A DNA stretch of 64,000 nt. It comes from Neorhizobium populisoli. GTDB taxonomy: Bacteria > Pseudomonadota > Alphaproteobacteria > Rhizobiales > Rhizobiaceae. The notes under the pieces were generated by a model that did not search any database, was not told the DNA's origin, and worked only from the letters and a program-made list of their open reading frames with translations. This document shows positions 17,538 to 26,354 of this stretch, in pieces. Made by a program: the position numbers and the translations under genes. The stretch is taken from assembly GCF_019430945.1 (NCBI RefSeq), contig NZ_JAHYCB010000005.1:1-64000 (forward strand), read 5' to 3'. The stretch's first letter is position 1. Each line of letters opens with the position of its first letter.

Positions 17538-17897
17538 ATGAAACGCCTGACCGGTCTCGCCGCCGCGCTTGCCCTATGCACCCTTCCGGCCCTCGCGCAG
17601 GCCGCCGAAAATCGCTGCGGCTGGATCCAGAACCCGACGCCCGGCAACTGGTGGCTGGTGGATGCGGAAGGCATGTGGCCCATCCGCAGCCAAGGAGCCG
17701 AGGACGAGCCGGAAGGCATGGACCTGATCCCGGATATTTCCGAGCGGGACTATGTGCGGACGAACGGCAACTATGGCTATGCCTGCGCCTGCTTACGCGT
17801 CGAGACTGACGACGAGCGTATTCTCGAGATCCTGTCGTTCAAGCAGCTGAAGCTGTCGCAATGCAAGAACGACAAGGCGCTCGGCGCGCCTGAGTGA
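17538..17897 (+). CDS. Secreted DUF4087-domain protein
   Basis: The 119-residue product has a signal peptide (MKRLTGLAAALALCTLPALAQAA) and a small domain starting ENRCGWIQNPTPGNWWLVDAEG, the hallmark of DUF4087. Cysteines in CACACL and the final QCKND fit a periplasmic disulfide protein. The ATG at 17538 has GGGGGA 8 bases ahead; an upstream ATG at 17517 lacks one. The stop is directly next to the end of the convergent AraC gene. Function unknown. Confidence 0.82.
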   Translation: MKRLTGLAAALALCTLPALAQAAENRCGWIQNPTPGNWWLVDAEGMWPIRSQGAEDEPEGMDLIPDISERDYVRTNGNYGYACACLRVETDDERILEILSFKQLKLSQCKNDKALGAPE

Positions 17898-18803
17898 TCA
17901 CTCGGCCGCCACGTCGAGCATTGCGCCGACGTCCCTCAACGGTGACGCGCCGTAAAACCGGCTGTACTCCCGGCTGAACTGCGACGGGCTCTGATAACCC
18001 ACCCGATGCCCGGCGCTGCCGACATCCAGCCCTTCCAGCAGCATGAGCCGCCGCGCCTCGTGCAGGCGAAGCTTCTTCTGGAACTGCACCGGCGTCATCG
18101 CCGTCACTGTCTTGAAATGATGGTGCAGCGAGGATGCGCTCATGCCGACATGCTCGGCAAGATCTTCGATCCTGAGCGTACGATGATAGTTGGCGCGCAG
18201 CCAGCAGATCGCCTTGGCAATCCGGTTGCTTCGGCTCTCGGAGGTGGCGATATGGAGAAAGCGCCCGCCATCCGGCCCGCTGAGGACGCGATAAAGAATC
18301 TCCTGCTCGATCAGAGGCGCCATGGCCGGGATATCGGCGGGCCGGTCGAGAAGACGAAGAAGCCTTGTCGTCGCGTCGAGCAATTCAGGCGGAGCGACAT
18401 TGCAGACGATGCCGCGCGAAACGTCGGTATCGGGAAGCGGTCGCGGCAGATCGATCCGCTGCAGCAGGCTCGACAGTCCCTTCATGTCGATCGCCAGGGC
18501 AAAACACAGATGCGGCGCATCCGGGCTTGCAACGGTCACCCGTGACGTCACAGGCAATTCCATCGAGGTCAGCAGGTAGTCACCGACCCCGTAGTGAATG
18601 ACATCGTCGCCGAGTTTCACCACCTTGTTGCCCTGCAGGACGAAGCAGACGCAGGGCCGATAATCCATGTAAAGCGGCGCCGTCGGAACCGAGCGACGGC
18701 TGAGCACCAGATTTTCGATGGCCGTGAAGACTTCCCCATCTCCTTCGACATGCCGTGCGGCAATCGAGGCGGCTTCCTGGAATGGATTGAACGGCAAGGT
18801 CAT
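17898..18803 (-). CDS. AraC family regulator (YqhC-like)
   Basis: The 301-residue regulator has an N-terminal cupin-like sensor domain of the AraC_N type (YMDYRPCVCFVLQGNKVVKLGDD, YLLTSMELPVTSRV) and a C-terminal pair of helix-turn-helix units at about residues 200-295 (LRIEDLAEHVGMSASSLHHHFK; VGYQSPSQFSREYSRFYG). This domain set is that of YqhC, an aldehyde-responsive activator of alcohol dehydrogenase genes in enterobacteria. It is transcribed away from a zinc alcohol dehydrogenase gene, so an equivalent job is likely. Two direct repeats sit between them. Confidence 0.88.
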   Translation of the reverse strand: MTLPFNPFQEAASIAARHVEGDGEVFTAIENLVLSRRSVPTAPLYMDYRPCVCFVLQGNKVVKLGDDVIHYGVGDYLLTSMELPVTSRVTVASPDAPHLCFALAIDMKGLSSLLQRIDLPRPLPDTDVSRGIVCNVAPPELLDATTRLLRLLDRPADIPAMAPLIEQEILYRVLSGPDGGRFLHIATSESRSNRIAKAICWLRANYHRTLRIEDLAEHVGMSASSLHHHFKTVTAMTPVQFQKKLRLHEARRLMLLEGLDVGSAGHRVGYQSPSQFSREYSRFYGASPLRDVGAMLDVAAE

Positions 18804-18881
18804 GGCGGCTCCGGCAGGATCATGCGATTGTTTTTCCTACGCTGAGATTGGTGCCAATGCCAGCAGGTCAATTTCACTTTT

Positions 18882-18911
18882 GCAGGATCGTGCAAGAAGA
18901 TCGCAGGATCG
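18882..18911. promoter_or_regulatory. Direct repeats, candidate AraC-family binding site
   Basis: GCAGGATCG occurs at 18882-18890 and again at 18903-18911, exactly 21 bases apart, that is two helical turns on the same face. Direct repeats of this spacing are what an AraC-type dimer binds. The site lies about 80 bases from both divergent start codons. Confidence 0.55.
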
Positions 18912-18992
18912 ATCTAACGCTCTTGCCTTTCGCCGAAGCATAGTCCGCTCGTCCAATTCCCTCCCACCCAACCAAGTTGAATGGAGCTTTCC

Positions 18993-20036
18993 ATGGCAAT
19001 TGCCAGAGGCTATGCAGCGACCGACGCGTCGAAACCCCTCACGCCCTTCACCTTCGAACGCCGCGAACCGAACGATGACGACGTCGTCATCGACATCAAG
19101 TTCGCCGGCATCTGCCATTCGGACATCCACACCGTCCGCAACGAATGGAAGAATGCCGTCTACCCGATCGTTCCCGGCCACGAGATCGCCGGCGTCGTGA
19201 AGGCTGTCGGTTCGAAGGTCACCAAGTTCAAGGTCGGCGACCATGTCGGCGTCGGCTGCTTCGTCGATTCGTGCGTCGGCTGCGCCAGCCGCGACCTCGA
19301 CAACGAACATTACATGCCGGGTCTGGTTCAGACCTATAACAGCGTCGATGTCGACGGAACGGCCACCCAGGGCGGTTATTCCGACTCGATCGTCGTCAAG
19401 GAAGGCTATGTCCTGGCGATCCCGGGCAACCTCCCGCTCGACGCTTCCGCCCCGCTGCTTTGCGCCGGCATCACGCTCTACTCGCCGCTGAAGCACTGGA
19501 ATGCCGGCCCCGGCAAGAAGGTTGCGATCGTCGGCATGGGCGGCCTCGGCCACATGGGCGTCAAGATCGGCGCCGCCATGGGTGCCGATATCACCGTGCT
19601 TTCCCAGACGCTTTCCAAGAAGGAAGACGGCCTGAAGCTCGGCGCCAAGGACTATTACGCTACCAGCGATGCCTCGACCTTCGAAAAGCTCGCCGGCACG
19701 TTCGACCTGATCATCTGCACGGTCAGCGCCGAAATCGACTGGAACGCCTATCTTGGCCTCTTGAAGGTCAACGGCTCGATGGTCGTCGTCGGCGCCCCGG
19801 AAAATGCGATCCCGGTCCACGCTTTCGCGCTCATCCCGGGCCGCAAGAGTCTCTCCGGCTCGATGATCGGCTCGATCAAGGAAACCCAGGAAATGCTGGA
19901 TTTCTGCGGCAAGCACGACATCGTCTCGGAGATCGAGACGATCAATATCCAGGACGTCAATGAAGCCTACGAACGCGTTCTGAAGAGCGACGTCCGTTAC
20001 CGATTCGTCATCGACATCGCCTCGCTGGCCGCCTGA
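18993..20036 (+). CDS. Zinc-dependent NAD(P) alcohol/aldehyde dehydrogenase (YahK-like)
   Basis: The 347-residue medium-chain dehydrogenase has the catalytic zinc ligands in [16 protein letters not shown] (Cys) and [10 protein letters not shown] (His-Glu), the Rossmann motif [13 protein letters not shown], and [14 protein letters not shown] typical of the YahK/cinnamyl alcohol dehydrogenase group, usually aldehyde reductases using NADPH. The structural-zinc lobe is shortened to [20 protein letters not shown] with fewer Cys spaced than usual. GGAG lies 6 bases before the ATG at 18993, which is preferred over the ATG at 18981. Confidence 0.92.
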   Translation: MAIARGYAATDASKPLTPFTFERREPNDDDVVIDIKFAGICHSDIHTVRNEWKNAVYPIVPGHEIAGVVKAVGSKVTKFKVGDHVGVGCFVDSCVGCASRDLDNEHYMPGLVQTYNSVDVDGTATQGGYSDSIVVKEGYVLAIPGNLPLDASAPLLCAGITLYSPLKHWNAGPGKKVAIVGMGGLGHMGVKIGAAMGADITVLSQTLSKKEDGLKLGAKDYYATSDASTFEKLAGTFDLIICTVSAEIDWNAYLGLLKVNGSMVVVGAPENAIPVHAFALIPGRKSLSGSMIGSIKETQEMLDFCGKHDIVSEIETINIQDVNEAYERVLKSDVRYRFVIDIASLAA

Positions 20037-20053
20037 TCGGCCGGACACGAAAA

Positions 20054-20079
20054 CGGAGCGGCCTTAAGGGGCCGCTCCG
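20054..20079. terminator. Bidirectional terminator hairpin
   Basis: CGGAGCGGCC and GGCCGCTCCG form a perfect 10-bp stem with the six-base loop TTAAGG. It follows the dehydrogenase gene, and the stop codon of the convergent kinase-like gene lies in its loop. AAAA precedes it and ATTCTTT follows after a few bases. Confidence 0.7.
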
Positions 20080-20654
20080 ACCAATTCTTTGTAGATGCTT
20101 TTTACGGCTGCCGAATCGGCGGTATCGACAAGACGCAAGCCGTGCTCCTTAGCCGCCGCAAAGATTTCGGAATTGTCGCGGAGAGAACGCGCGATAAACT
20201 TGTCCATGACGACACGAACCGCCTCATCCGCTTGATCATACCGAGCCTCGGCCCGCATTCTCGAATGCAGGAAATCCGTTTCGGTATAAAGGCAGATTCC
20301 GGCTACGGAATCCGAAAGCAGAGGCGCGATAAGTTCCGGTCTTAGCGCCGAGCCCTCCAGCACGAACGGCTTACCCGCCTCGATCTCTTCATCGATCAAT
20401 CGCCGAATGCCCGGCCACATATTCTCGTGGTGCACCCGCAGGAACCAGTAGATCGTTTCCGGTGTGAGACGCTCATAAAACTCGGCGACCTGAGGCCTTA
20501 CCACCGGCCAGGGTCGGCCCGGATGCCGCGCGAGACCATCCGTCGAGATCATCCGCCAGCCAAGAGCTTCCGAAAGCCGCGTGGCCAATGTCGTCTTGCC
20601 GACATGCGAACTGCCGGCAATCAGGATGACCGACAGGCCGGCACTTCCCGTCAT
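20064..20654 (-). CDS. Small P-loop nucleotide kinase-like protein
   Basis: The 196-residue protein begins with a Walker A motif, IAGSSHVGKTTLATRLSEAL, followed by WRMISTDGLARHPGRPWP, a layout like shikimate/chloramphenicol kinases and other small P-loop kinases. The remaining sequence (PFVLEGSALRPELI; CLYTETDFLHSRM) fits a phosphotransferase with a lid. Substrate unknown. It lies 7 bases behind the HxlR regulator gene and is probably cotranscribed. An alternative TTG start at 20669 would overlap the HxlR stop. Confidence 0.72.
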   Translation of the reverse strand: MTGSAGLSVILIAGSSHVGKTTLATRLSEALGWRMISTDGLARHPGRPWPVVRPQVAEFYERLTPETIYWFLRVHHENMWPGIRRLIDEEIEAGKPFVLEGSALRPELIAPLLSDSVAGICLYTETDFLHSRMRAEARYDQADEAVRVVMDKFIARSLRDNSEIFAAAKEHGLRLVDTADSAAVKSIYKELVGAAP

Positions 20655-20661
20655 GTCGGGA

Positions 20662-21072
20662 TCAACCAAGATCGCTGTCGTCGAACTTCACCCGTGCTGC
20701 CTTGACCGAAGCGTGGTTCTCCCCCGCCCACAACAGCACTTTCGACAGCGGCTCGAACAGCGAGCGGCCAAGCTCCGTCATGCGGTATTCGACGCTCGGC
20801 GGCTTGGTCGGGAAAACCTCGCGTTCGATATAACCGTCCCGCTGCAGGTCGCGCAGCGTCTGGGTCAGCATGCGCTGGGAAATATCCGGCACCAGCCGGC
20901 GGAGTTCGCCGAAGCGATAAGGCTTGTGCGCCAGCGCCTCCAGAAGCAGCGTCGACCACTTGCCCGCGATCCGGTCGAGCACGTCGCGAACGGGGCAATT
21001 GCCCATGTCCCAGGTCTGCGTGTCGCATTCCTGGCCGGCAAGCATACGCTTTTCCATCAGATGGATGACCAT
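20662..21072 (-). CDS. HxlR family transcriptional regulator (QorR/YtfH-like)
   Basis: The 136-residue winged-helix regulator shows the HxlR pattern: an N-terminal Cys in [24 protein letters not shown], then [32 protein letters not shown] and [11 protein letters not shown]. The lone N-terminal Cys is used as a redox sensor in relatives. It is divergent from a QorB-like quinone reductase gene, the same pair as ytfH/ytfG in Escherichia coli, so it probably represses that gene in response to quinones or diamide-like stress. Confidence 0.9.
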   Translation of the reverse strand: MVIHLMEKRMLAGQECDTQTWDMGNCPVRDVLDRIAGKWSTLLLEALAHKPYRFGELRRLVPDISQRMLTQTLRDLQRDGYIEREVFPTKPPSVEYRMTELGRSLFEPLSKVLLWAGENHASVKAARVKFDDSDLG

Positions 21073-21218
21073 GGGGTGGTTCCCTCGAAGTAACGATCTC
21101 CCTCAAAACTGCCTCCTTTACAACGGCAAGTCAATTCCTATTCTAGTGCTAGTCTCTTTTTGATACCAACAATCAGGCCGACACTTTGGGTGACGGTTCA
21201 TCAAGGAAGGATACGACC

Positions 21219-22103
21219 ATGACCAAACTTCTCGTCACCGGCGCTGCAGGCCAGCTCGGCCGCGCCGTGCTGCACCATCTGCTCGAAACCGAAAAGGTTG
21301 CTCCGGCGGACCTGATCGCCGCAAGCCGCGACACCGCCAAGCTTGCGGACTTGGCCGCCAAGGGTGTCGAAACCCGTGCCGCCGACTTCGGCGACGAGGA
21401 AGGTCTGGTCAAGGCTTTCACGGGCGTCGACCGCGTCCTGATCATCTCCACCGATGACCTCGCCACCCCGGGCAATCGCCTGAAGCAGCACAGGACCGCC
21501 GTTGCCGCCGCCCAGAAGGCCGGCGTCAAGCACATCGTCTATACGTCCATGCCGAACCCGGACAAGTCGCTCGTCACCTTCGCGCCCGACCATCTCGGCA
21601 CCGAAGAGGCGATCAAGGCGAGCGGTATCGGCTACACGATCCTGCGCAATTCCTGGTACCACGACAATTACATGATGAGCATGCCGCACAATCTGCAGGT
21701 CGGTAAGTGGTTCACGGCGATGGGCGCCGGCAAGATCACCAATATTTCCCGCGACGACTGCGCCCGCGCCGCCGCCGCCGCGCTCGCCAATCCGCCGGCC
21801 GGCAGCCAGGTCCTGACGCTCACCGGCTCCGAATCGCTGACTGCCGAAGAGATCGCCGCCCGCGCCTCCAAGGCCACCGGCAAGCCGCTCGACGTCGTGC
21901 ATGTCACCGACGAACAGTTGGCCCAAGGCCTCACCGGCGCCGGCCTGCCGGACTTCGTCGTCAAGATGCTGGTCTCCGCCGATGCCAATATCCGCGCCGG
22001 CAATTTCGATCTCATCACCGGCGATTTCGAAACCCTGACAGGCCGCAAACAGCAATCGCTTGCCGCTTATTTCGATCACCAGAAGGCAGCCCTCGCCGGC
22101 TGA
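21219..22103 (+). CDS. NAD(P)H:quinone oxidoreductase, QorB/NmrA-like SDR
   Basis: The 294-residue atypical short-chain dehydrogenase starts with the nucleotide site LVTGAAGQLGRAV (residues 5-17) and continues as in QorB/YtfG: TAKLADLAAKGVETRAADFGD, KHIVYTSMPNPDKS, GYTILRNSWYHDNYM. The family reduces quinones with NADPH. AAGGAAGG precedes the ATG at 21219; a GTG at 21186 is an unlikely longer start. Its divergent partner is the HxlR regulator. Confidence 0.9.
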   Translation: MTKLLVTGAAGQLGRAVLHHLLETEKVAPADLIAASRDTAKLADLAAKGVETRAADFGDEEGLVKAFTGVDRVLIISTDDLATPGNRLKQHRTAVAAAQKAGVKHIVYTSMPNPDKSLVTFAPDHLGTEEAIKASGIGYTILRNSWYHDNYMMSMPHNLQVGKWFTAMGAGKITNISRDDCARAAAAALANPPAGSQVLTLTGSESLTAEEIAARASKATGKPLDVVHVTDEQLAQGLTGAGLPDFVVKMLVSADANIRAGNFDLITGDFETLTGRKQQSLAAYFDHQKAALAG

Positions 22104-22182
22104 AGATTAGAGAGGATTGCAAATCTCCAAAATCTACGATAATTAGACTGAGTTGCTAATTTCCGTCTGATTTGGAGAAAAA

Positions 22183-22896
22183 ATGCGCAAGATCGGCTTG
22201 ATTGGTGGGATGAGTTTCGAAAGCACTGCAGTGTATTATCGCCTCATCAACGAGATGGTCCGCAACCGGCTCGGCGGGCTCGCGTCCGCCGACATTCTTC
22301 TCCACTCGGTGAACTTCGTCGAGGTTGTCGACATGCAGAAGGCCGGCCGCTGGGATCTGGCGGCCGCCCACCTTGCCAAGAGCGCCGAAGGCCTGAAAAA
22401 CGCCGGCGCCGAATGCGTGTTGATCTGCACCAACACCATGCATCTCGTCGCGCCGGAAGTGCAGGCCGCGGTCGATATCCCGCTCATCCATATCATCGAC
22501 GAAACGGCTGAAGCCCTGAAGGCGAAGGGTCTGAAGCGCCCTCTCCTGCTCGCCACCCGCTACACGATGGAACACGGCTTTTATGCCAATCGGATGAAAG
22601 CCCAGGGTATCGAGGTCATGGTGCCGGATGCGGACGACCGCACCGACATGCACAACATCATCTTCAGCGAACTCTGCGCCGGCACCGTTCTGGAAGCCTC
22701 CTGCACCCGCGTGATGGCGATGATCGAAAAGGCCAAGGCCGCCGGCGCCGACAGCATCATCCTCGGCTGCACCGAAATCTGCCTCCTGCTCGATCCGGAC
22801 AAGCTCTGCCTGCCGGGCATCGATTCCACAACGGTCCATGCGCAGGCCGCAGTGGATTTCGCCTTTGCCACGGCCACCGACAAGGTCGCCGCCTAA
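22183..22896 (+). CDS. Aspartate/glutamate racemase family protein
   Basis: The 237-residue protein has the two catalytic cysteines of PLP-independent amino acid racemases, in CTNTMH (Cys82) and GCTEI (Cys196), with MRKIGLIGGMSFESTAVYYR at the start as in YgeA-type broad amino acid racemases. Both acid/base cysteines are present, so activity is likely; the amino acid is unknown. GGAG lies close to the ATG. A pair TCTCCAAAATC / GATTTGGAGA in the 80-base leader could fold into a hairpin that hides the ribosome site. Confidence 0.88.
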   Translation: MRKIGLIGGMSFESTAVYYRLINEMVRNRLGGLASADILLHSVNFVEVVDMQKAGRWDLAAAHLAKSAEGLKNAGAECVLICTNTMHLVAPEVQAAVDIPLIHIIDETAEALKAKGLKRPLLLATRYTMEHGFYANRMKAQGIEVMVPDADDRTDMHNIIFSELCAGTVLEASCTRVMAMIEKAKAAGADSIILGCTEICLLLDPDKLCLPGIDSTTVHAQAAVDFAFATATDKVAA

Positions 22897-22901
22897 TTTT
22901 A

Positions 22902-22914
22902 TTGACTCAGTCAA
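22902..22914. promoter_or_regulatory. Probable MarR operator
   Basis: TTGACTCAGTCAA is a perfect 13-base palindrome, 40 bases upstream of the MarR-GNAT gene. The half-site TTGACT resembles that of many MarR proteins, which bind their own promoters. Confidence 0.65.
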
Positions 22915-22953
22915 ATAAATATTGGACAGAGTCTCCGTAGAGGAGATTCTGCC

Positions 22954-23916
22954 ATGTCTGTTGTGCCCGACACAATCGAGACCATCCGCGCCTTCAACCG
23001 GTTCTACACGAACAAGATCGGCGTGCTGGCCAAGGACTATCTTGCGACGCCCTATACGCTTACCGAAGGCCGCATCCTTTACGAGATGGGTGCCCGGCAG
23101 CGCGTTTCCGCGACCGAACTCAACCGCGACCTCGGCCTTGATCCCGCCTATCTCAGCCGCCTCCTGAAGAAATTCCGTGAGGCAGGCTTTATCGACAGCG
23201 AGCCGGACCCGGCCGACAAGCGCAGCCAGATTCTTTCTGTCACCACCAAGGGACAGGAGATCTTCGAAACCCTCGGCGACCGCTCCCGCCACCAGATCGC
23301 CGACGATCTCCAGGGTGTTGACGAGATTGGTCAAGCAAAACTGATCGGCGCGATGCAGACCATCCGCTCCGTACTCGACCCAGCTTCCGCAGCACCGCCT
23401 TCCCCCGTTATCCTGCGCCCCCATCGCATCGGCGACATGGGCTGGCTGATCGAAGCGCAAGCGACGGCTTACGCTCGCGAATACCAGCTGAACGAAAAGT
23501 TCGAAGGCCTGATCGCCGAAGTCGCCGGCAAGTTCATCGCCAATTTCAATCCGGAACGCGAACGCAGCTGGATCGCGGAACATGGCGGCAGGCGCGTCGG
23601 TTCGGTTCTGGTCGCAGACGGCGGCGACAATGTCGCCAAGCTCCGCCTGCTCTATCTCGATCCACAGGCGCGCGGCATGGGGCTTGGCCGCACCCTGGTC
23701 GACGAATGCATCCGCTTCTCGGCGGACACCGGTTACAGAAAACTTTCGCTCTGGACCAACGACATGCTGCATGCCGCCATCCGCATCTATCAGAAGGCTG
23801 GCTTCAAGCTTGTCTCCGAAGAGAGACATCGCATGTTCGGTCCCGAATGCGTCGGCCAGACCTGGGATCTCGACCTAGACGAATACCGCAGCCGCGCGAC
23901 GTCTTCCGCCGCTTGA
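22954..23916 (+). CDS. MarR regulator fused to GNAT acetyltransferase
   Basis: The 320-residue protein joins a MarR-type winged helix (residues about 1-145, with SATELNRDLGLDPAYLSRLLKKF and EPDPADKRSQILSVT) to a GNAT acetyltransferase (about 150-310, with the acetyl-CoA loop ARGMGLGRTLVDECI and NDMLHAAIRIYQKAGFKLV). This fusion is a known family in proteobacteria; target and ligand are mostly unknown. GAGGAG lies just before the ATG. A palindrome upstream suggests autoregulation. Confidence 0.92.
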   Translation: MSVVPDTIETIRAFNRFYTNKIGVLAKDYLATPYTLTEGRILYEMGARQRVSATELNRDLGLDPAYLSRLLKKFREAGFIDSEPDPADKRSQILSVTTKGQEIFETLGDRSRHQIADDLQGVDEIGQAKLIGAMQTIRSVLDPASAAPPSPVILRPHRIGDMGWLIEAQATAYAREYQLNEKFEGLIAEVAGKFIANFNPERERSWIAEHGGRRVGSVLVADGGDNVAKLRLLYLDPQARGMGLGRTLVDECIRFSADTGYRKLSLWTNDMLHAAIRIYQKAGFKLVSEERHRMFGPECVGQTWDLDLDEYRSRATSSAA

Positions 23917-23925
23917 CCATCCCGG

Positions 23926-25197
23926 TCAGGTCTTGTCCCGGATCGTTTCGCGCTGGGTGATCAGCCGGGCGCTGTGCTGGCCGGAAAGATAGATCCACAG
24001 CCAGCTCCAGGCGACCGCCAGGCGCGAGCGCGTGCCGATCAGGAAGTAGATATGGGCAAGCCCCCATATCCACCAGGCCAGCCCGCCCTTCAGCTTGAAC
24101 CTGCCGAAATCGATCACCGCTGCCCGCCGGCCGATGGTGGCGAGACTGCCTTGGTGCCGATACTTGAACGGTCCCGGCACGGATTGTCCTTCAAGCCGCG
24201 CCCTGATGACCTTGGCGACGTAACCGCCCTGCTGCTTCGCGGCCGGCGCGATGCCCGGCACCGGCGAACCATCCGCCTGTTTCAATGAAGCGGTGTCGCC
24301 GATCACGAATACATTCGGGTCGCCTTCAATCGAGAGGTCCGGGCTGACGATGGCGCGACCCGCGCGGTCGGCCCCGGCTCCCACCCATTGCGCCGCCGGC
24401 GAAGCCTTGACGCCTGCCGCCCAGATCACCGTTCCGCAGGGAACGAACGTATCGCCGATCGTCACGCCATCCGACGTGATCGCGGTCACCGCGTGACCGA
24501 GCCGGACATCGACCCCGAGTTTCTCCAGCGCGGTCTGCGCATAAGCGGACAGTTCTTGCGTAAACGTCGCCAGCACCCGCGGTCCGGCCTCGATCAGCAT
24601 CACCTTGGTCTGCCGCGTGTCGATGCTGCGGAACTCTTCCGGCAGGACCTGCTTTGCAAGTTCTGCGATCATTCCCGCCATTTCCACCCCGGTCGGCCCG
24701 GCGCCGATGATCGCGAAAGTCAGCAGTTTTTCGCGCTCCACAGTATTGTCCGCCAGTTCGGCACGCTCGAAGGCAAGCAGCATGCGGCGGCGAATCGTTG
24801 TCGCGTCTTCCAGCGTCTTGAGACCCGGTGCGGCATCCGCCCATTCGTCATGGCCGAAATAGGCATGCGTCGCACCCGTCGCCAGCACCAGCGTGTCGTA
24901 AGCCACCGGCGCGCCGGATTTCAGCAGCACGGTTTTCGCCTGTCGGTCGACGCCAATCACCTCGTCCAGCAGCGTGGCGACGTCCTTGCGCTCGCGGTAG
25001 AGATGGCGGATCGGCCAGGCGATCTCGGAGGTCGCCAGCGCCGTCGTCGCGACCTGATAGAGAAGCGGTTGAAAGAGGTGGTGATTGCGCCGGTCGATCA
25101 GCGTGATCTTCGCCGACGCGCCCTTCAGGTCATGCACCAGTTGCAAGCCGCCGAAACCTCCGCCGACGACCACGACCCTATGTTCTGTTTCTGCCAT
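23926..25197 (-). CDS. Type II NADH dehydrogenase (NDH-2)-like flavoprotein
   Basis: The 423-residue oxidoreductase has an FAD site VVVGGGFGGLQLVHDL at residues 9-24, an NADH site FAIIGAGPTGVEMAGMIAEL and the late FAD contact FVIGDTASL. A C-terminal amphipathic/membrane stretch (GLAWWIWGLAHIYFLIGTRSRLAVAW) would anchor it to the cytoplasmic membrane, where NDH-2 passes electrons from NADH to quinone without pumping protons. It ends 10 bases from the convergent MarR-GNAT gene. Confidence 0.9.
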   Translation of the reverse strand: MAETEHRVVVVGGGFGGLQLVHDLKGASAKITLIDRRNHHLFQPLLYQVATTALATSEIAWPIRHLYRERKDVATLLDEVIGVDRQAKTVLLKSGAPVAYDTLVLATGATHAYFGHDEWADAAPGLKTLEDATTIRRRMLLAFERAELADNTVEREKLLTFAIIGAGPTGVEMAGMIAELAKQVLPEEFRSIDTRQTKVMLIEAGPRVLATFTQELSAYAQTALEKLGVDVRLGHAVTAITSDGVTIGDTFVPCGTVIWAAGVKASPAAQWVGAGADRAGRAIVSPDLSIEGDPNVFVIGDTASLKQADGSPVPGIAPAAKQQGGYVAKVIRARLEGQSVPGPFKYRHQGSLATIGRRAAVIDFGRFKLKGGLAWWIWGLAHIYFLIGTRSRLAVAWSWLWIYLSGQHSARLITQRETIRDKT

Positions 25198-25265
25198 GAC
25201 AACGCTTTCTGCCTAACCGATTGAGCCGAAAAACCGCGCCACCGCGTGCCCGATCCGACCTTGCG

Positions 25266-26018
25266 TCAGACCTTCTGGCCGCATGCGCGACAGAAGCGGC
25301 GCACCGTTTCCGCCATGCCGTATTCCAGCGCATCGGCCGTCAGCCCATGGCCGATCGAGACTTCCGCCAGCCGGGGAATACGCTTCACCAGCGCCGGCAG
25401 ATTGGCGACCGTCAGATCGTGACCGGCATTGACGTCGAGCCCTTCAACAAGCGCCGCATCCGCCGTTTTCCCAAGTCTTTCAAGGATTTCCGCGCCAAGC
25501 TCCGGATTGTCGAAGCAGCCGCCGTAAGGCCCTGTATATAGCTCGATACGATCGGCGCCGGTCGCCTTGGCAAGCTTTACCGCTTCCACGTCGCCATCAC
25601 CATCGGCAAACAGCGAAACGCGCATACCACCCTTTTTCAACCGCGCCACGATCGGCTTCAGCCATTCGCTCGTCGCGCGGAAATCGAACCCGTGGTCGGA
25701 TGTCGCCTGGCTCGGATCGTCCGGCACCAATGTCACCTGTTCCGGCTCGGTCTGTTCGCAAAGCGCCAGGAATTCCTCGCTCGGATAACCTTCGATATTG
25801 AACTCGGCCTTCGGAAACTCATCGTCGATCAGCGCCCGCAGCACCGGCAGATCGGTGAAGCGAATATGCCGCTGGTCCGGCCGCGGATGCACCGTCAGGC
25901 CAGATGCGCCGGCCTGCAGCGCGAGACGCCCCAGCGCCTCGACGCTCGGCCAGGGCAGGTCGCGGCGGTTGCGCAGCATGGCGATGGCATTGACGTTGAC
26001 GGAGAGCGTGGTCGGCAT
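25266..26018 (-). CDS. pdxJ: Pyridoxine 5'-phosphate synthase
   Basis: The 250-residue TIM-barrel enzyme makes pyridoxine 5'-phosphate from deoxyxylulose 5-phosphate and the PdxA product. Family marks are [15 protein letters not shown] at the start, [13 protein letters not shown] (catalytic His/Arg), [11 protein letters not shown] (Glu), RIELYTGPY and [12 protein letters not shown]. The ATG at 26018 has AAAGGGG upstream and gives the usual N-terminus; an open frame to 26099 is an extension without similarity. It supplies the cofactor for the aminotransferases. Confidence 0.96.
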   Translation of the reverse strand: MPTTLSVNVNAIAMLRNRRDLPWPSVEALGRLALQAGASGLTVHPRPDQRHIRFTDLPVLRALIDDEFPKAEFNIEGYPSEEFLALCEQTEPEQVTLVPDDPSQATSDHGFDFRATSEWLKPIVARLKKGGMRVSLFADGDGDVEAVKLAKATGADRIELYTGPYGGCFDNPELGAEILERLGKTADAALVEGLDVNAGHDLTVANLPALVKRIPRLAEVSIGHGLTADALEYGMAETVRRFCRACGQKV

Positions 26019-26175
26019 GGCGGGCCCCTTTATGCGATACGGTCGCCATGCTTTTAGGACAACGCCCGCACAAAGGCCATCCATGATGAAAAATTGCACT
26101 TATAGATAGTTTTTGTGGGCAAGAATCCACGGGGCAACCGGGGCTATGAATTTTTAAAATTTTACGTAACGTATA

Positions 26176-26242
26176 GCTAACAGAATTCGCCAGACGAGCC
26201 AAAGGCGGCGGAATATAGGTTTGAATGGCGAATTCTGTTAGC
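26176..26242. repeat. 67-bp element with perfect 17-bp inverted ends
   Basis: GCTAACAGAATTCGCCA (26176-26192) is repeated inverted and without mismatch at 26226-26242, around a 33-base centre. It lies between the divergent pdxJ and MerR-LuxR genes, 158 and 112 bases from their starts. It could be a palindromic repeat element, a tiny transposon remnant or a regulator site pair. Confidence 0.7.
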
Positions 26243-26354
26243 CAATCACATATCGGGTCCGCATCTTCAGTACCGACGGCAATCCGCAGATCAATCGCAG
26301 CACTACAACCTGTGGATGATAAATTGTTGACGCCTTTCACAGGAAGGGGACTCG

